DNA of 9,734 bases from Alphaproteobacteria bacterium. Lineage in GTDB: Bacteria > Pseudomonadota > Alphaproteobacteria > Rhodobacterales > Rhodobacteraceae. Where the stretch lies: assembly GCA_024277955.1 (NCBI GenBank), contig JAJRUE010000219.1, forward strand, positions 1 to 9,734, given 5' to 3'. A program made the translations under genes and the position numbers. Shown here one piece after another: positions 1-6,072 of this stretch (the stretch's first letter is position 1; each line of letters opens with the position of its first letter). The notes under the pieces are model-generated. The model had not been told where the DNA came from. It saw only the letters and a list, made by a program, of their open reading frames with translations, and made no database searches.

Positions 1-75
1 CCGGGCAGCCGCATGCCCTCGGTTTCGAGCAGCAGCGAATCTGATCAGGTGCGACATACTCTAAACAGGGAGGCC
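1..75. other. Left edge; possible gene tail, unresolved
   Basis: Plus-strand frame 3 is open from the edge to a TGA at 42-44 and would give a 13-residue C-terminal tail (GQPHALGFEQQRI). Its codons are G/C-rich at third positions, so it could be the end of a plus-strand gene converging on the DUF4167 gene. The same codon phase read on the minus strand is equally GC-biased and has an ATG at 13-15, so a minus-strand gene starting there and leaving the window is also possible. I cannot choose between these, and I do not recognise either peptide. Confidence 0.25.
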
Positions 76-89
76 GCCGGCTATCCGGC
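63..89 (-). terminator. Weak stem-loop after the DUF4167 gene
   Basis: Read on the minus strand, the sequence downstream of the DUF4167 stop contains GCCGG-ATAG-CCGGC (89 to 76), a perfect 5-bp stem with a 4-base loop. A short CTGTTTAG stretch follows some ten bases later. The T-tract is poor and offset from the stem, so this is only a possible intrinsic terminator. Confidence 0.3.
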
Positions 90-123
90 CCCTGCCCCGC
101 GCACCTCCAGTCGCGGCTGGCTG

Positions 124-756
124 CTATTCGGCGGCTTTTGGCGCGTCCGGGGTGTCGGGCGTGCCGGGCGCGTCGGCCTGCGCGTCCTGATCCTTGGGGC
201 TGCGCGCCGGGCGGTTGCGCGGCTTGCGGGTGCGGCGCTTGGAGGGGGCTTCTTCGGGGGTTTCCACCAGACCGCTGTCGGCGTCCACCAGCGGCGCGAT
301 CATATCGGGCTGCTCGCCAAGGCCGGGGTCGATGACCGCCGGGCTGTCGGCGGAGGCCGCGGGGGCCGTGGGCTGCTGATCGCCGCTGCCGTTGCCGCCA
401 TTGCCGCCGCTGCCATTGCCGCGGCGCGACTGCTGGTTCTGCTGCTGTTCGGCGCGCGCCTGCTGGCGTTCGCGATGTTCGCGTTCCTGCTGTTCGCGGC
501 GAGCTTCCTGTTCGCGCTGCGCTTCGCCCAGCAGGCGGGTGTAATGTTCCGCGTGCTGCTGGAAGTTTTCCGCCGCCACGATGTCGTTGCTCAGCTGCGC
601 GTCGCGCGCCAGCTGGTTGTATTTCTCGATGATCTGCTGCGGCGTGCCGCGCACCTTGCCTTCGGGACCGGAGCTGTCGAAGACCCGGTTCATTATGTTG
701 CCGACGGAACGGTTACGGTTGTTCTTCGACCGCGATCGTGACTTGGAAGATCTCAT
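124..756 (-). CDS. DUF4167 domain-containing protein
   Basis: This encodes a 210-aa protein with a basic, Ser/Arg/Asn-rich N-terminus (residues 1-18, a run of RS/KN residues). A conserved helical block follows at about 19-80 (GNIMNRVFDSSGPEGKVRG, then QQIIEKYNQLARDAQ and AENFQQHAEHYTRLL). This block matches the alphaproteobacterial DUF4167 family. Residues 78-110 are Gln/Glu/Arg-rich and probably coiled-coil. Residues 111-126 are a Gly/Asn linker, and the C-terminal third is disordered, Pro/Asp/Ala-rich with a basic patch (SKRRTRKPRNRPAR, 172-185). There is no signal peptide or membrane segment, so it should be cytoplasmic. The basic ends and disorder suggest nucleic-acid binding, but that is inference; the function is unknown to me. 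The ATG at 754-756 directly precedes the conserved basic N-terminus. A location near prfA-prmC is, as I recall, common for this family in alphaproteobacteria. Confidence 0.88.
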   Translation of the reverse strand: MRSSKSRSRSKNNRNRSVGNIMNRVFDSSGPEGKVRGTPQQIIEKYNQLARDAQLSNDIVAAENFQQHAEHYTRLLGEAQREQEARREQQEREHRERQQARAEQQQNQQSRRGNGSGGNGGNGSGDQQPTAPAASADSPAVIDPGLGEQPDMIAPLVDADSGLVETPEEAPSKRRTRKPRNRPARSPKDQDAQADAPGTPDTPDAPKAAE

Positions 757-1059
757 GTGTTTGTTGTCCAGCCTTTTGGCTTTGCGGTGAACCTCTGCCG
801 CCTGACGCGGGGTGCCTTATCCCTGGGTTCGTTCGATTTGAGGCATAATTGGGCGGTTGCGGATCTTATCCGACCTGCCGCTTACGTTTGAGTAAACACG
901 ACACAAAGCGGAAAACAAGGGAAAATTGTCGGCTTTGGCGTTTTTTCGGGCAGATGCGCAACTATGACGCAACAATCGGGGAGGCACCAATCGGGCGGCG
1001 GCCAGCCGCGCCGCGCGGGCCGTTCACCTGTGTGGGGCGCCTTGCCGGGGGCGGCGGTC
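757..1059. other. Intergenic gap between prmC and the DUF4167 gene
   Basis: These 303 bases separate the end of prmC from the start of the minus-strand DUF4167 gene. The stretch at about 840-960 is clearly more AT-rich than its surroundings and probably carries the DUF4167 promoter and a long leader, but I could not fix a convincing -35/-10 pair. A small dyad GGAT-CTT-ATCC lies at 861-871. Reading frames that cross the gap on the plus strand look like antisense shadows of prmC and have no gene-like start. There is no clear terminator for prmC; the GC-rich stretch at 996-1020 could form stems but lacks a U-tract. Confidence 0.5.
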
Positions 1060-1992
1060 TCAGGCGGGATCGCTGGCCGGGCGGCTGCCGGCCACCACGC
1101 GGTCGCGCCCGGCCAGATCCTTGCCGATCTCGCAGCCGACCAGCCCGGCGCTTTCGAAAAGCGCGCAGACCGCGTCGCCCTGGGTGGGGCCGATCTCGAC
1201 GATCAGCCGGCCGCCCGGCAACAGCCGGCGCGGCGCGCCCTGCAGGATCGCGCGGTAGGCGGCCAGCCCGTCGGGGCCTGCGAACAGCGCCAGATGCGGC
1301 TCGAACTCGCGCACTTCGCGGGGCAGGTCGTCGATCTCGGTGGTGGTGATATAGGGCGGGTTCGAAACGATCAGGTCGAACATCCCGTCGACCGTTTCGA
1401 ACCAGTCCGACTGGCGGAAAGAGGCGCGCTGGCCAAGCCCCAGCTTGCGTGCGTTCCGCTCGGACACTTCGAGCGCGGCTGGCGAAATGTCTACGCCAAG
1501 CCCGGTTGCGAACTTGCGTTCGTCCAGCAGCGAAAGCAGGATGCAGCCCGAGCCGCAGCCAAGGTCCAGCACCCGGCGGAAGGGCGCGTCAAGGGCGCGT
1601 TCCACCAGGTGTTCGGTTTCCGGGCGCGGGTCCAGCACATCGGCGGTGACGATGAATTCGCGGCCGAAAAAGGCGCGCTTGCCCAGGATATGCGCCATCG
1701 GTTCGCGCGCGGCGCGCCGGGCCACCAGGCCCAGGAAGCTTTCGATTTCGGGTTCCGGCGGGCAGTCAGGCATGATCAGCGTGACCTGTTCGACCGGGAT
1801 CGACAGCGCATGCGTCAGCAGCGCGCGCACATCGCGCATCGGGTCGGGAATGCCGGCTTCGGCAAGCGTGCGCGCGGCTTCGCGCAGCAATTCGCCCCAG
1901 TTCAACCCGACCGGATCGGACACCTGGAATGCGCCCGGGTGATTGCCGGAGTTCTTGCTGGCCGGGTTGTCGCTGGTTTTCTCGGTCGTCAC
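1060..1992 (-). CDS. prmC: Peptide chain release factor N5-glutamine methyltransferase
   Basis: PrmC (HemK) transfers a methyl group from S-adenosylmethionine to the amide of the glutamine in the GGQ motif of release factors, which raises termination efficiency. From the GTG at 1992 the protein is 310 aa. A helical N-terminal substrate-binding domain lies at about 30-105, and a Rossmann-type methyltransferase fold at about 110-300. Visible motifs are RPETE (123-127), the SAM-binding DLGCGSG (143-149) and the catalytic NPPY (211-214) that holds the glutamine amide. The GTG lies 4 bases after the prfA stop, so the two genes are co-transcribed and enzyme and substrate are made together. The start is uncertain. 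An upstream in-frame ATG at 2038-2040 would overlap prfA. A downstream GTG at 1921-1923 would give 287 aa, closer to the usual 275-290. The first 25 or so residues are low-complexity and may not be translated. Confidence 0.93.
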   Translation of the reverse strand: MTTEKTSDNPASKNSGNHPGAFQVSDPVGLNWGELLREAARTLAEAGIPDPMRDVRALLTHALSIPVEQVTLIMPDCPPEPEIESFLGLVARRAAREPMAHILGKRAFFGREFIVTADVLDPRPETEHLVERALDAPFRRVLDLGCGSGCILLSLLDERKFATGLGVDISPAALEVSERNARKLGLGQRASFRQSDWFETVDGMFDLIVSNPPYITTTEIDDLPREVREFEPHLALFAGPDGLAAYRAILQGAPRRLLPGGRLIVEIGPTQGDAVCALFESAGLVGCEIGKDLAGRDRVVAGSRPASDPA

Positions 1993-1996
1993 GTGG

Positions 1997-3046
1997 TCAT
2001 GCCCCCATTTCGGCCAGCATCGTGGCCTGATCATCCGCAATTAATGCGTCGATCACCTCGTTCAAGTCCCCGGCCATCACCTGATCCAGCTTGTAGAGCG
2101 TCAGGTTGATCCGGTGGTCGGTCATCCGGCCTTGCGGAAAGTTGTAGGTGCGGATCCGTTCCGACCGGTCGCCCGAGCCGACCTGGCTCTTGCGGGCGTC
2201 GGCGCGTTCGGCGTGCTGGCGCTGGCGCTCGGCGTCGTAAAGACGGGCGCGCAGCACCTCCATGGCGATCTCGCGGTTGCGGTGCTGGGATTTTTCCGAA
2301 CTGGTGACCACGATGCCGGTGGGCAGGTGGGTGATGCGCACCGCCGAATCGGTGGTGTTCACATGCTGGCCGCCGGCGCCCGAGGCGCGCATGGTGTCGA
2401 TGCGCAGGTCGCTGGCGGGGATGTCGATATCGACCTCTTGCGCTTCGGGCAGCACCGCCACGGTGGCGGCCGAGGTGTGAATGCGCCCGCCGCTTTCGGT
2501 TTCCGGCACGCGCTGCACCCGATGCACGCCGCTTTCGTATTTGAGCCGCGCAAAGACCCCTTCGCCGCGCACGTTGGCGACCACCTCGCGCACGCCGCCA
2601 AGTTCGCTCTGGTTCAATTCGAGGATCTCGAATTTCCAGCCCATGCGTTCGGCATAGCGCTGATACATGCGCAACAGATCGCCGGCAAACAGCGCCGCTT
2701 CTTCGCCGCCGGTGCCGGGGCGGATCTCGATGATCGCCGGGCGCGCATCCGCCGCGTCGCGCGGCAGCAGGGCGATGCGCAGCGCCTGTTCCACCTCGGG
2801 CAGGCGGGCGCGCAGCTGCGGCAGCTCTTCCTCGGCCAGCGCCTTCATTTCGGGATCGGCCAGCATGTCTTCGGCTTCGGCGATGTCGCGCAGCAACTGC
2901 TGGTATTCGGCGATCTGTTCGACCACCGGGCGCAGGTCGGAATATTCCTTGCCCAGCGCCGCGATGTCGCCGGTGCCACTGGCCATCGAGGCCTCGAGAA
3001 ACTCGAAGCGCTCGGTGATCTGGCGGAGTTTGTCCATTGGAACCAT
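1997..3046 (-). CDS. prfA: Peptide chain release factor 1 (RF1)
   Basis: RF1 recognises UAA and UAG stop codons on the ribosome and triggers hydrolysis of peptidyl-tRNA. The 349-aa protein has an N-terminal helical domain (about 1-100) and a codon-recognition domain. The latter contains the block RVQRVPETESGGRIHTS (177-192), whose PxT tripeptide (PET, 181-183) marks RF1; RF2 has SPF there. The catalytic loop GAGGQHVNTTDSAVR (223-237) places the methylated glutamine at Q227. RKSQVGSGDRSERIRTYNFPQGRMTDHR (285-312) is also typical of the family. The start at 3044-3046 (MVPMDKLRQITERFEFLEA) matches the usual RF1 N-terminus; an in-frame upstream extension to 3214 would cross the divergent gene and is rejected. 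The modest AGG about 7 bases upstream is the only ribosome-binding signal. It leads the prfA-prmC operon. Confidence 0.97.
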   Translation of the reverse strand: MVPMDKLRQITERFEFLEASMASGTGDIAALGKEYSDLRPVVEQIAEYQQLLRDIAEAEDMLADPEMKALAEEELPQLRARLPEVEQALRIALLPRDAADARPAIIEIRPGTGGEEAALFAGDLLRMYQRYAERMGWKFEILELNQSELGGVREVVANVRGEGVFARLKYESGVHRVQRVPETESGGRIHTSAATVAVLPEAQEVDIDIPASDLRIDTMRASGAGGQHVNTTDSAVRITHLPTGIVVTSSEKSQHRNREIAMEVLRARLYDAERQRQHAERADARKSQVGSGDRSERIRTYNFPQGRMTDHRINLTLYKLDQVMAGDLNEVIDALIADDQATMLAEMGA

Positions 3047-3092
3047 GGTCTGCCTGTTGCCCTGTCCGCCGCCGACGGTCAAGGGCCGGGCG

Positions 3093-3110
3093 CAACTGTG
3101 TGCACAACTG
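3093..3110. repeat. CAACTG direct repeat around a TGTGCACA palindrome
   Basis: Between the divergent prfA and small secreted-protein genes, CAACTG occurs at 3093-3098 and 3105-3110, twelve bases apart. A perfect 8-bp palindrome, TGTGCACA, lies at 3099-3106 and overlaps the second copy. The arrangement would suit a regulator binding in this 102-base divergent promoter region, but chance cannot be excluded for elements this short. Confidence 0.35.
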
Positions 3111-3133
3111 CCGGTGCGCCGGGGCCGAAAACC

Positions 3134-3142
3134 TGCTATCAT
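3134..3142 (+). promoter_or_regulatory. Extended -10 promoter, probably giving a leaderless mRNA
   Basis: The sequence TGC-TATCAT is an extended -10 (TGn followed by a hexamer matching five of six consensus bases). It ends only six bases before the ATG at 3149. Transcription would normally begin about seven bases past the -10, which falls on or next to the A of that ATG. No Shine-Dalgarno sequence is visible, and no good -35 hexamer sits at the expected distance. Confidence 0.45.
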
Positions 3143-3148
3143 CGGCGC

Positions 3149-3487
3149 ATGTGGCGGCTGGTGGTCCTTTTCGCCCTGTTGCCGGGGGTTGCGCTGGCCC
3201 AGGGCTTCAAGCACCGGGAAAAATCCCCGGACGCCCCGCCCTTGCCGAAAATCGAATATTACTGCACCGACGCCGAAGGCCAGCGCCGCGAGATCGGCGA
3301 GGTGATCTGCATCGCCGCCAGCTGCCTGACCTGGCTGGCGCGCTGCGACATGAGCCTGAACAACCCGATGTGGCGCAAGATCCAGGACGGCTGTCCGGGG
3401 GTGTCATTCTTCGACCTGTTCAAGGGCCTCGAGCCAGGCCCGCACCCGGGCCCGGTTCACCCCCAGATCGCTCCGGCCAAATCGTAG
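3149..3487 (+). CDS. Small secreted cysteine-containing protein, unknown function
   Basis: This 112-aa protein opens with a clear signal peptide: MWRLVVLFALLPGVALA with likely cleavage after ALA at residue 17, then QG. The mature part is about 95 residues and contains five cysteines (C39, C54, C59, C66, C82), so disulphides in the periplasm are likely. The central block YYCTDAEGQRREIGEVICIAASC and the DMSLNNPMWRKIQDGCPGVSFFDLF region look folded and constrained. The tail (93-112) is Pro/Gly/His-rich and looks poorly conserved. I do not recognise the family. The start is set by the signal peptide and by the -10 just upstream. Residues 86-112 are encoded opposite the 3' end of the DUF1499 gene. 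The reading frame is open far upstream (from 2114), but that part is antisense to prfA and not coding. Confidence 0.72.
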   Translation: MWRLVVLFALLPGVALAQGFKHREKSPDAPPLPKIEYYCTDAEGQRREIGEVICIAASCLTWLARCDMSLNNPMWRKIQDGCPGVSFFDLFKGLEPGPHPGPVHPQIAPAKS

Positions 3488-3844
3488 CCGGGCCAGGATC
3501 ACCAGCCGCGTGCCCCCGTCCTGCGGGCGCGCTTGCACGGTGGTGTAATCGGGAAAGCCCCAAAGCCGCGACCGGGTCTGCCAGGAGATGCGCCCCTCGT
3601 CCGGGCCGCTGGCGAGGCGGATGGTGCGCGGCGTCGCCAGCGCAATCGCGTCCAGGCGCGCCAGCACCGCGTCCGGCGTCCCCGGCAAATCCAGCTCGGC
3701 CCAATGGCCGCCCTCGCCGGGGTCGGGCGCGCGCGCCGGGTCCACGTGCCAGCGCGCTGCCTCCACCGGCGCCAGGCGCACCCACAGCCCCAGCCCGGCC
3801 ACCGCCAGCCCGAAAGCCGCCGCCCCGGCGACCAGCCAGTTCAC
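3404..3844 (-). CDS. DUF1499 domain-containing, membrane-anchored protein
   Basis: From a GTG start at 3844 the protein is 146 aa. Residues 1-22 (NWLVAGAAAFGLAVAGLGLWV) form an N-terminal membrane anchor or uncleaved signal. The RLAPVEAARWHVDP linker (23-36) follows, and then a DUF1499 domain to the end. Family-like features are RISWQTRSRLWGFPDYTTVQ (85-104), VILARLRFGRSDLGVNRARVRAWL (115-138) and the short acidic tail. The bulk should lie on the periplasmic face. The function of DUF1499 is not established. The GTG is preceded by a G-rich run (GGGGGG, about five bases upstream) that can serve as a ribosome-binding site. The frame stays open upstream to 4444, but that part is the out-of-frame shadow of the amidohydrolase gene. 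The 3' end overlaps the convergent small secreted-protein gene by 84 bp. Confidence 0.85.
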   Translation of the reverse strand: MNWLVAGAAAFGLAVAGLGLWVRLAPVEAARWHVDPARAPDPGEGGHWAELDLPGTPDAVLARLDAIALATPRTIRLASGPDEGRISWQTRSRLWGFPDYTTVQARPQDGGTRLVILARLRFGRSDLGVNRARVRAWLEALEQVEE

Positions 3845-3895
3845 CGCACCCCCCGCAACTGCCGCCGCGACCGTCTCATCATCCGCTCCCCCGCC

Positions 3896-3930
3896 GCTTC
3901 TTCTTGCCAGAAATACTCCCGCCGGAGGCG
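3896..3930 (-). repeat. Dispersed intergenic repeat, copy A
   Basis: Read on the minus strand, the stretch begins GCCTCCGGCGGG, continues through a TATTT core and ends in AAGAAGAAG. It matches the plus-strand sequence at 7219-7251 (copy B) at about 27 of 33 positions, including an identical 12-base start. It lies between the amidohydrolase and DUF1499 genes. As in copy B, a terminator-like hairpin with a TTTTG tail comes just before it. I associate this motif with intergenic regions of Rhodobacterales genomes; that is recollection, not a search. Confidence 0.7.
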
Positions 3931-3935
3931 TCCTG

Positions 3936-3954
3936 CAAAACAGCCCCCCCGCTG
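3936..3954 (-). terminator. Possible terminator after the amidohydrolase gene
   Basis: On the minus strand, eight bases after the amidohydrolase stop, CAGC-GGGGGG-GCTG forms a 4-bp stem (five with a G-U pair) and is followed at once by TTTTGC. The stem is short but the U-tract is well placed, so weak intrinsic termination is plausible. It lies directly upstream of repeat copy A in the direction of transcription. Confidence 0.4.
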
Positions 3955-3962
3955 CCCCCCGC

Positions 3963-5123
3963 TCACAGCGGCGCCGCCTTTTCCACGAGGCGGGCAAAGA
4001 ACGACGCCCCGATCGGCGCGATATCGTCGTTGAAGTCATAGGCCGGGTGGTGGACCGAAGCCGTATCCCCCTGCCCCAGGAACAGATAGGCGCCGGGGCG
4101 CGCCTGCAGCATGTAGGAAAAATCCTCGGCCCCCATTTCGCGGCCCGCATTGGCTTCGACCCGGTCGTCGCCGGCGATTTCGCGCGCCACCTCGACGGCG
4201 AATTCGGTCTGGGCGGCGTGGTTGACCGTCGCCGGATACCCCAGCTGATACTCCAGCGCCGCCTCAAGCTCATAGGCCGCGGCGGTGCCCTCGACGATGC
4301 TTTCCAGCCGGCTGCGCACCATCGACTGCACGGCGCTGTCGAAGGTGCGCACGGTGCCGCAGATATAGGCAGCGTCGGGCACGATATTGTCGGCGGTGCC
4401 GCTGTGGATCTGGGTGACCGAGACCACCAGATCGTCCTGCGCATAGTGGTTGCGGCTGACGATGGTCTGGATCGCGTCCACCATCGCCACCGCCGCCACG
4501 ATCGGGTCGCGCGTCAGATGCGGCAGCGCCCCGTGGCCGCCCTGCCCGGTTATGTGGATCTCGAAAGTGTCGACCCCGGCCATGATCGGCCCCGGCGTGG
4601 TCTTGAACTCGCCCACGGGCACGCCGGGGGCGTTGTGCAGGGCATAGGCCTCGGCGATGTCGAAACGCTCCATGATGCCTTCGCGCACCATCACGTCGCC
4701 GCCGCCGCCGCCTTCTTCGGCGGGCTGAAAGATCAGCGCCACCCGGCCGCGGAACTTGCGGGTTTCGGCCAGGTAGCGCGCCGCCCCCAGCAGCATGGTG
4801 GTGTGGCCGTCATGGCCGCAGGCGTGCATCCGCCCCGGCACGGCTGAGGCATGGTCGGCCCCGGTTTCCTCGTCCATCGGCAGCGCGTCCATGTCGGCGC
4901 GCAGCCCGATGGTGGGCCCCGCGCCCTGACCGTTGATGATCGCCACGACGCCGCTCTGGGCGATGCCTTCATGGATCTCGTCCACCCCGAAGGCGCGCAG
5001 CCGCTCGACCACGAAAGCCGCCGTCTGGTGGCAGTCGAACTGCAATTCCGGGTGCCGGTGCATCCAGCGGCGCCATTCCTTCATGGCCTCGGCATAGTCG
5101 GCGATGCGGTTGATCACGGGCAT
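3963..5123 (-). CDS. M20-family metallo-amidohydrolase (hippurate hydrolase-like)
   Basis: This 386-aa protein belongs to the M20D peptidase/amidohydrolase group, which hydrolyses N-acyl amino acids or similar amides with a two-metal centre. The family signature MHRHPEL is at 21-27. Metal and catalytic residues are visible in ACGHDGHTT (101-109; C102, H104), in PAEEGGGGG (134-142; catalytic and ligand glutamates E136 and E137), at ALHN (H163) and at SVHHPAYDFND (357-366). A dimerisation or lid domain is inserted at about 180-295, starting ITGQGGHGALPH. There is no signal peptide, so it is cytoplasmic. The substrate cannot be told from sequence; hippurate, N-acetyl-amino acids and indole-acetyl-amino acids are all used by relatives. 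The start at 5121-5123 precedes the conserved N-terminus and has AGGAAGG about ten bases upstream. It is divergent from mazG. Confidence 0.9.
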   Translation of the reverse strand: MPVINRIADYAEAMKEWRRWMHRHPELQFDCHQTAAFVVERLRAFGVDEIHEGIAQSGVVAIINGQGAGPTIGLRADMDALPMDEETGADHASAVPGRMHACGHDGHTTMLLGAARYLAETRKFRGRVALIFQPAEEGGGGGDVMVREGIMERFDIAEAYALHNAPGVPVGEFKTTPGPIMAGVDTFEIHITGQGGHGALPHLTRDPIVAAVAMVDAIQTIVSRNHYAQDDLVVSVTQIHSGTADNIVPDAAYICGTVRTFDSAVQSMVRSRLESIVEGTAAAYELEAALEYQLGYPATVNHAAQTEFAVEVAREIAGDDRVEANAGREMGAEDFSYMLQARPGAYLFLGQGDTASVHHPAYDFNDDIAPIGASFFARLVEKAAPL

Positions 5124-5187
5124 GTGGACTTGACCTTCCTGTTGGCGGTAAATGCCGACAGCTTTCACCAAAGGCCGGGGCCGCGCA

Positions 5188-6039
5188 ATGACCAATTCAC
5201 CGGATGATCTGATCCACGATGCCGACGCCGGGATCGAGCGGCTGCTGGAAATCATGCGCCGGCTGCGCGACCCCGCGGCGGGCTGCCCCTGGGACATCGA
5301 GCAGGATTTCTCGACCATCGCGCCCTACACCATCGAAGAGGCCTATGAGGTGGCCGACGCGATCGAGCGGCGCGCCTGGGACGAGCTGGAAGGCGAGCTG
5401 GGCGATCTGCTGCTGCAAAGCGTCTATCACGCGCAGATGGGCGCCGAAGCCGGGCTGTTCAGCTTTCAGAGCGTCGTCCGCCGGATCAGCGACAAGATGG
5501 TGGCGCGCCATCCGCATGTGTTCGGCGAGGAAAGCCGCGACAAGTCGGCCGAACAGCAGACCGCCGACTGGGAACGCATCAAGGCGGCGGAACGCGCCTC
5601 GACCGGGGCCGCCGGCGCGCGGGCGCGCACGCTTGACGGGGTGGCGGCGGGGCTGCCGGCGCTGATGCGCGCGGTCAAGCTGCAGAACCGCGCCGCGCGG
5701 GTCGGGTTCGACTGGCCCTCGACCGACGAGGTCGAGGCCAAGATCGCCGAAGAACTGGCCGAACTTGCCCAGGCCCGCGCCGGCGGCAATCCGCGCGAGG
5801 TGTTCGAGGAATTCGGCGACCTGTTGTTCGTGATCGCCAATCTTGCGCGTCATCTCAAGCTTGACCCCGAAGAGGCCCTGCGCGCCGCCAACGCCAAATT
5901 CACGCGACGGTTCAATGCGGTAGAGGACGCTCTTGAAGCGCGCGGCAAACGGCCCGACCAGTCGGACCTGGCCGAGATGGACGCGCTGTGGGATGCGGTC
6001 AAGGCGCAGGAAAAAGCGCGGAACGAGGGAGGCGAATAA
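5188..6039 (+). CDS. mazG: Nucleoside triphosphate pyrophosphohydrolase MazG
   Basis: MazG hydrolyses nucleoside triphosphates, including non-canonical ones, to monophosphate and pyrophosphate, and so cleans the nucleotide pool and affects (p)ppGpp-linked responses. The 283-aa protein has the usual two tandem MazG folds. In the first, CPWD is at 33-36, followed by EExxE (E50, E51, E54) and ExxD (E70, D73). The SDKMVARHPHVFG block is at 101-113. In the second fold the metal-binding pattern recurs (E188, E189, E192 and E208, D211), with GFDW at 173-176 between the two. The length is close to the 263 aa of the E. coli protein. I chose the ATG at 5188 because it directly precedes the conserved LIHD-AGIERLLEIM start; an in-frame ATG at 5152 would add 12 residues. 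Only 64 bases separate it from the divergent amidohydrolase, so both promoters must lie there. Confidence 0.95.
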   Translation: MTNSPDDLIHDADAGIERLLEIMRRLRDPAAGCPWDIEQDFSTIAPYTIEEAYEVADAIERRAWDELEGELGDLLLQSVYHAQMGAEAGLFSFQSVVRRISDKMVARHPHVFGEESRDKSAEQQTADWERIKAAERASTGAAGARARTLDGVAAGLPALMRAVKLQNRAARVGFDWPSTDEVEAKIAEELAELAQARAGGNPREVFEEFGDLLFVIANLARHLKLDPEEALRAANAKFTRRFNAVEDALEARGKRPDQSDLAEMDALWDAVKAQEKARNEGGE

Positions 6040-6053
6040 TTACCCGAGTAATT
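6038..6053. promoter_or_regulatory. Perfect AT-rich dyad AATTAC-CCGA-GTAATT
   Basis: This is a perfect inverted repeat with 6-bp arms and a 4-base spacer. It starts inside the mazG stop codon and lies just upstream of the iron-protein promoter. The arms are AT-rich in otherwise GC-rich DNA, which favours an operator over a structured RNA element. The regulator is unknown. Confidence 0.4.
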
Positions 6054-6056
6054 CAT

Positions 6057-6072
6057 TCAGGTATTGACCTGA
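6057..6072. promoter_or_regulatory. Dyad TCAGGT-ATTG-ACCTGA overlapping the -35
   Basis: This is a perfect 6-bp inverted repeat with a 4-base spacer that covers the -35 hexamer of the iron-protein promoter. Its right arm, ACCTGA, is also the left arm of the TGA-N9-TCA box that follows. The half-site therefore occurs three times, as TCAGGT, ACCTGA, TCAGGT. It may be a second operator or a docking site for a second regulator dimer. Confidence 0.45.

Noticed and set aside
358..430. GCC/GCT-rich trinucleotide-like run suggestive of a microsatellite
   Set aside because: It encodes the Gly/Asn/Ser linker of the DUF4167 protein; the repetition reflects low-complexity protein sequence, and the units are imperfect.
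964..2109. A 381-codon plus-strand reading frame opposite prmC
   Set aside because: It is antisense to a well-supported prmC and its product is Arg/Ala/Gln-rich without any domain. Long antisense frames are expected at this GC content.
3077..3082. Minus-strand TTGACC as the -35 of a prfA promoter
   Set aside because: The hexamer 17 bases downstream is CAACAG, a very poor -10, and the transcript would have almost no leader.
2114..3148. Long upstream in-frame extension of the small secreted protein
   Set aside because: The signal peptide begins at 3149 and the upstream part is antisense to prfA, so the long frame is not one protein.
5130..5153. TTGACC at 5130-5135 as the -35 of a mazG promoter
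   Set aside because: No acceptable -10 lies 16-18 bases downstream; the AT-rich TAAAT at 5149-5153 is too close. The mazG promoter remains unassigned.
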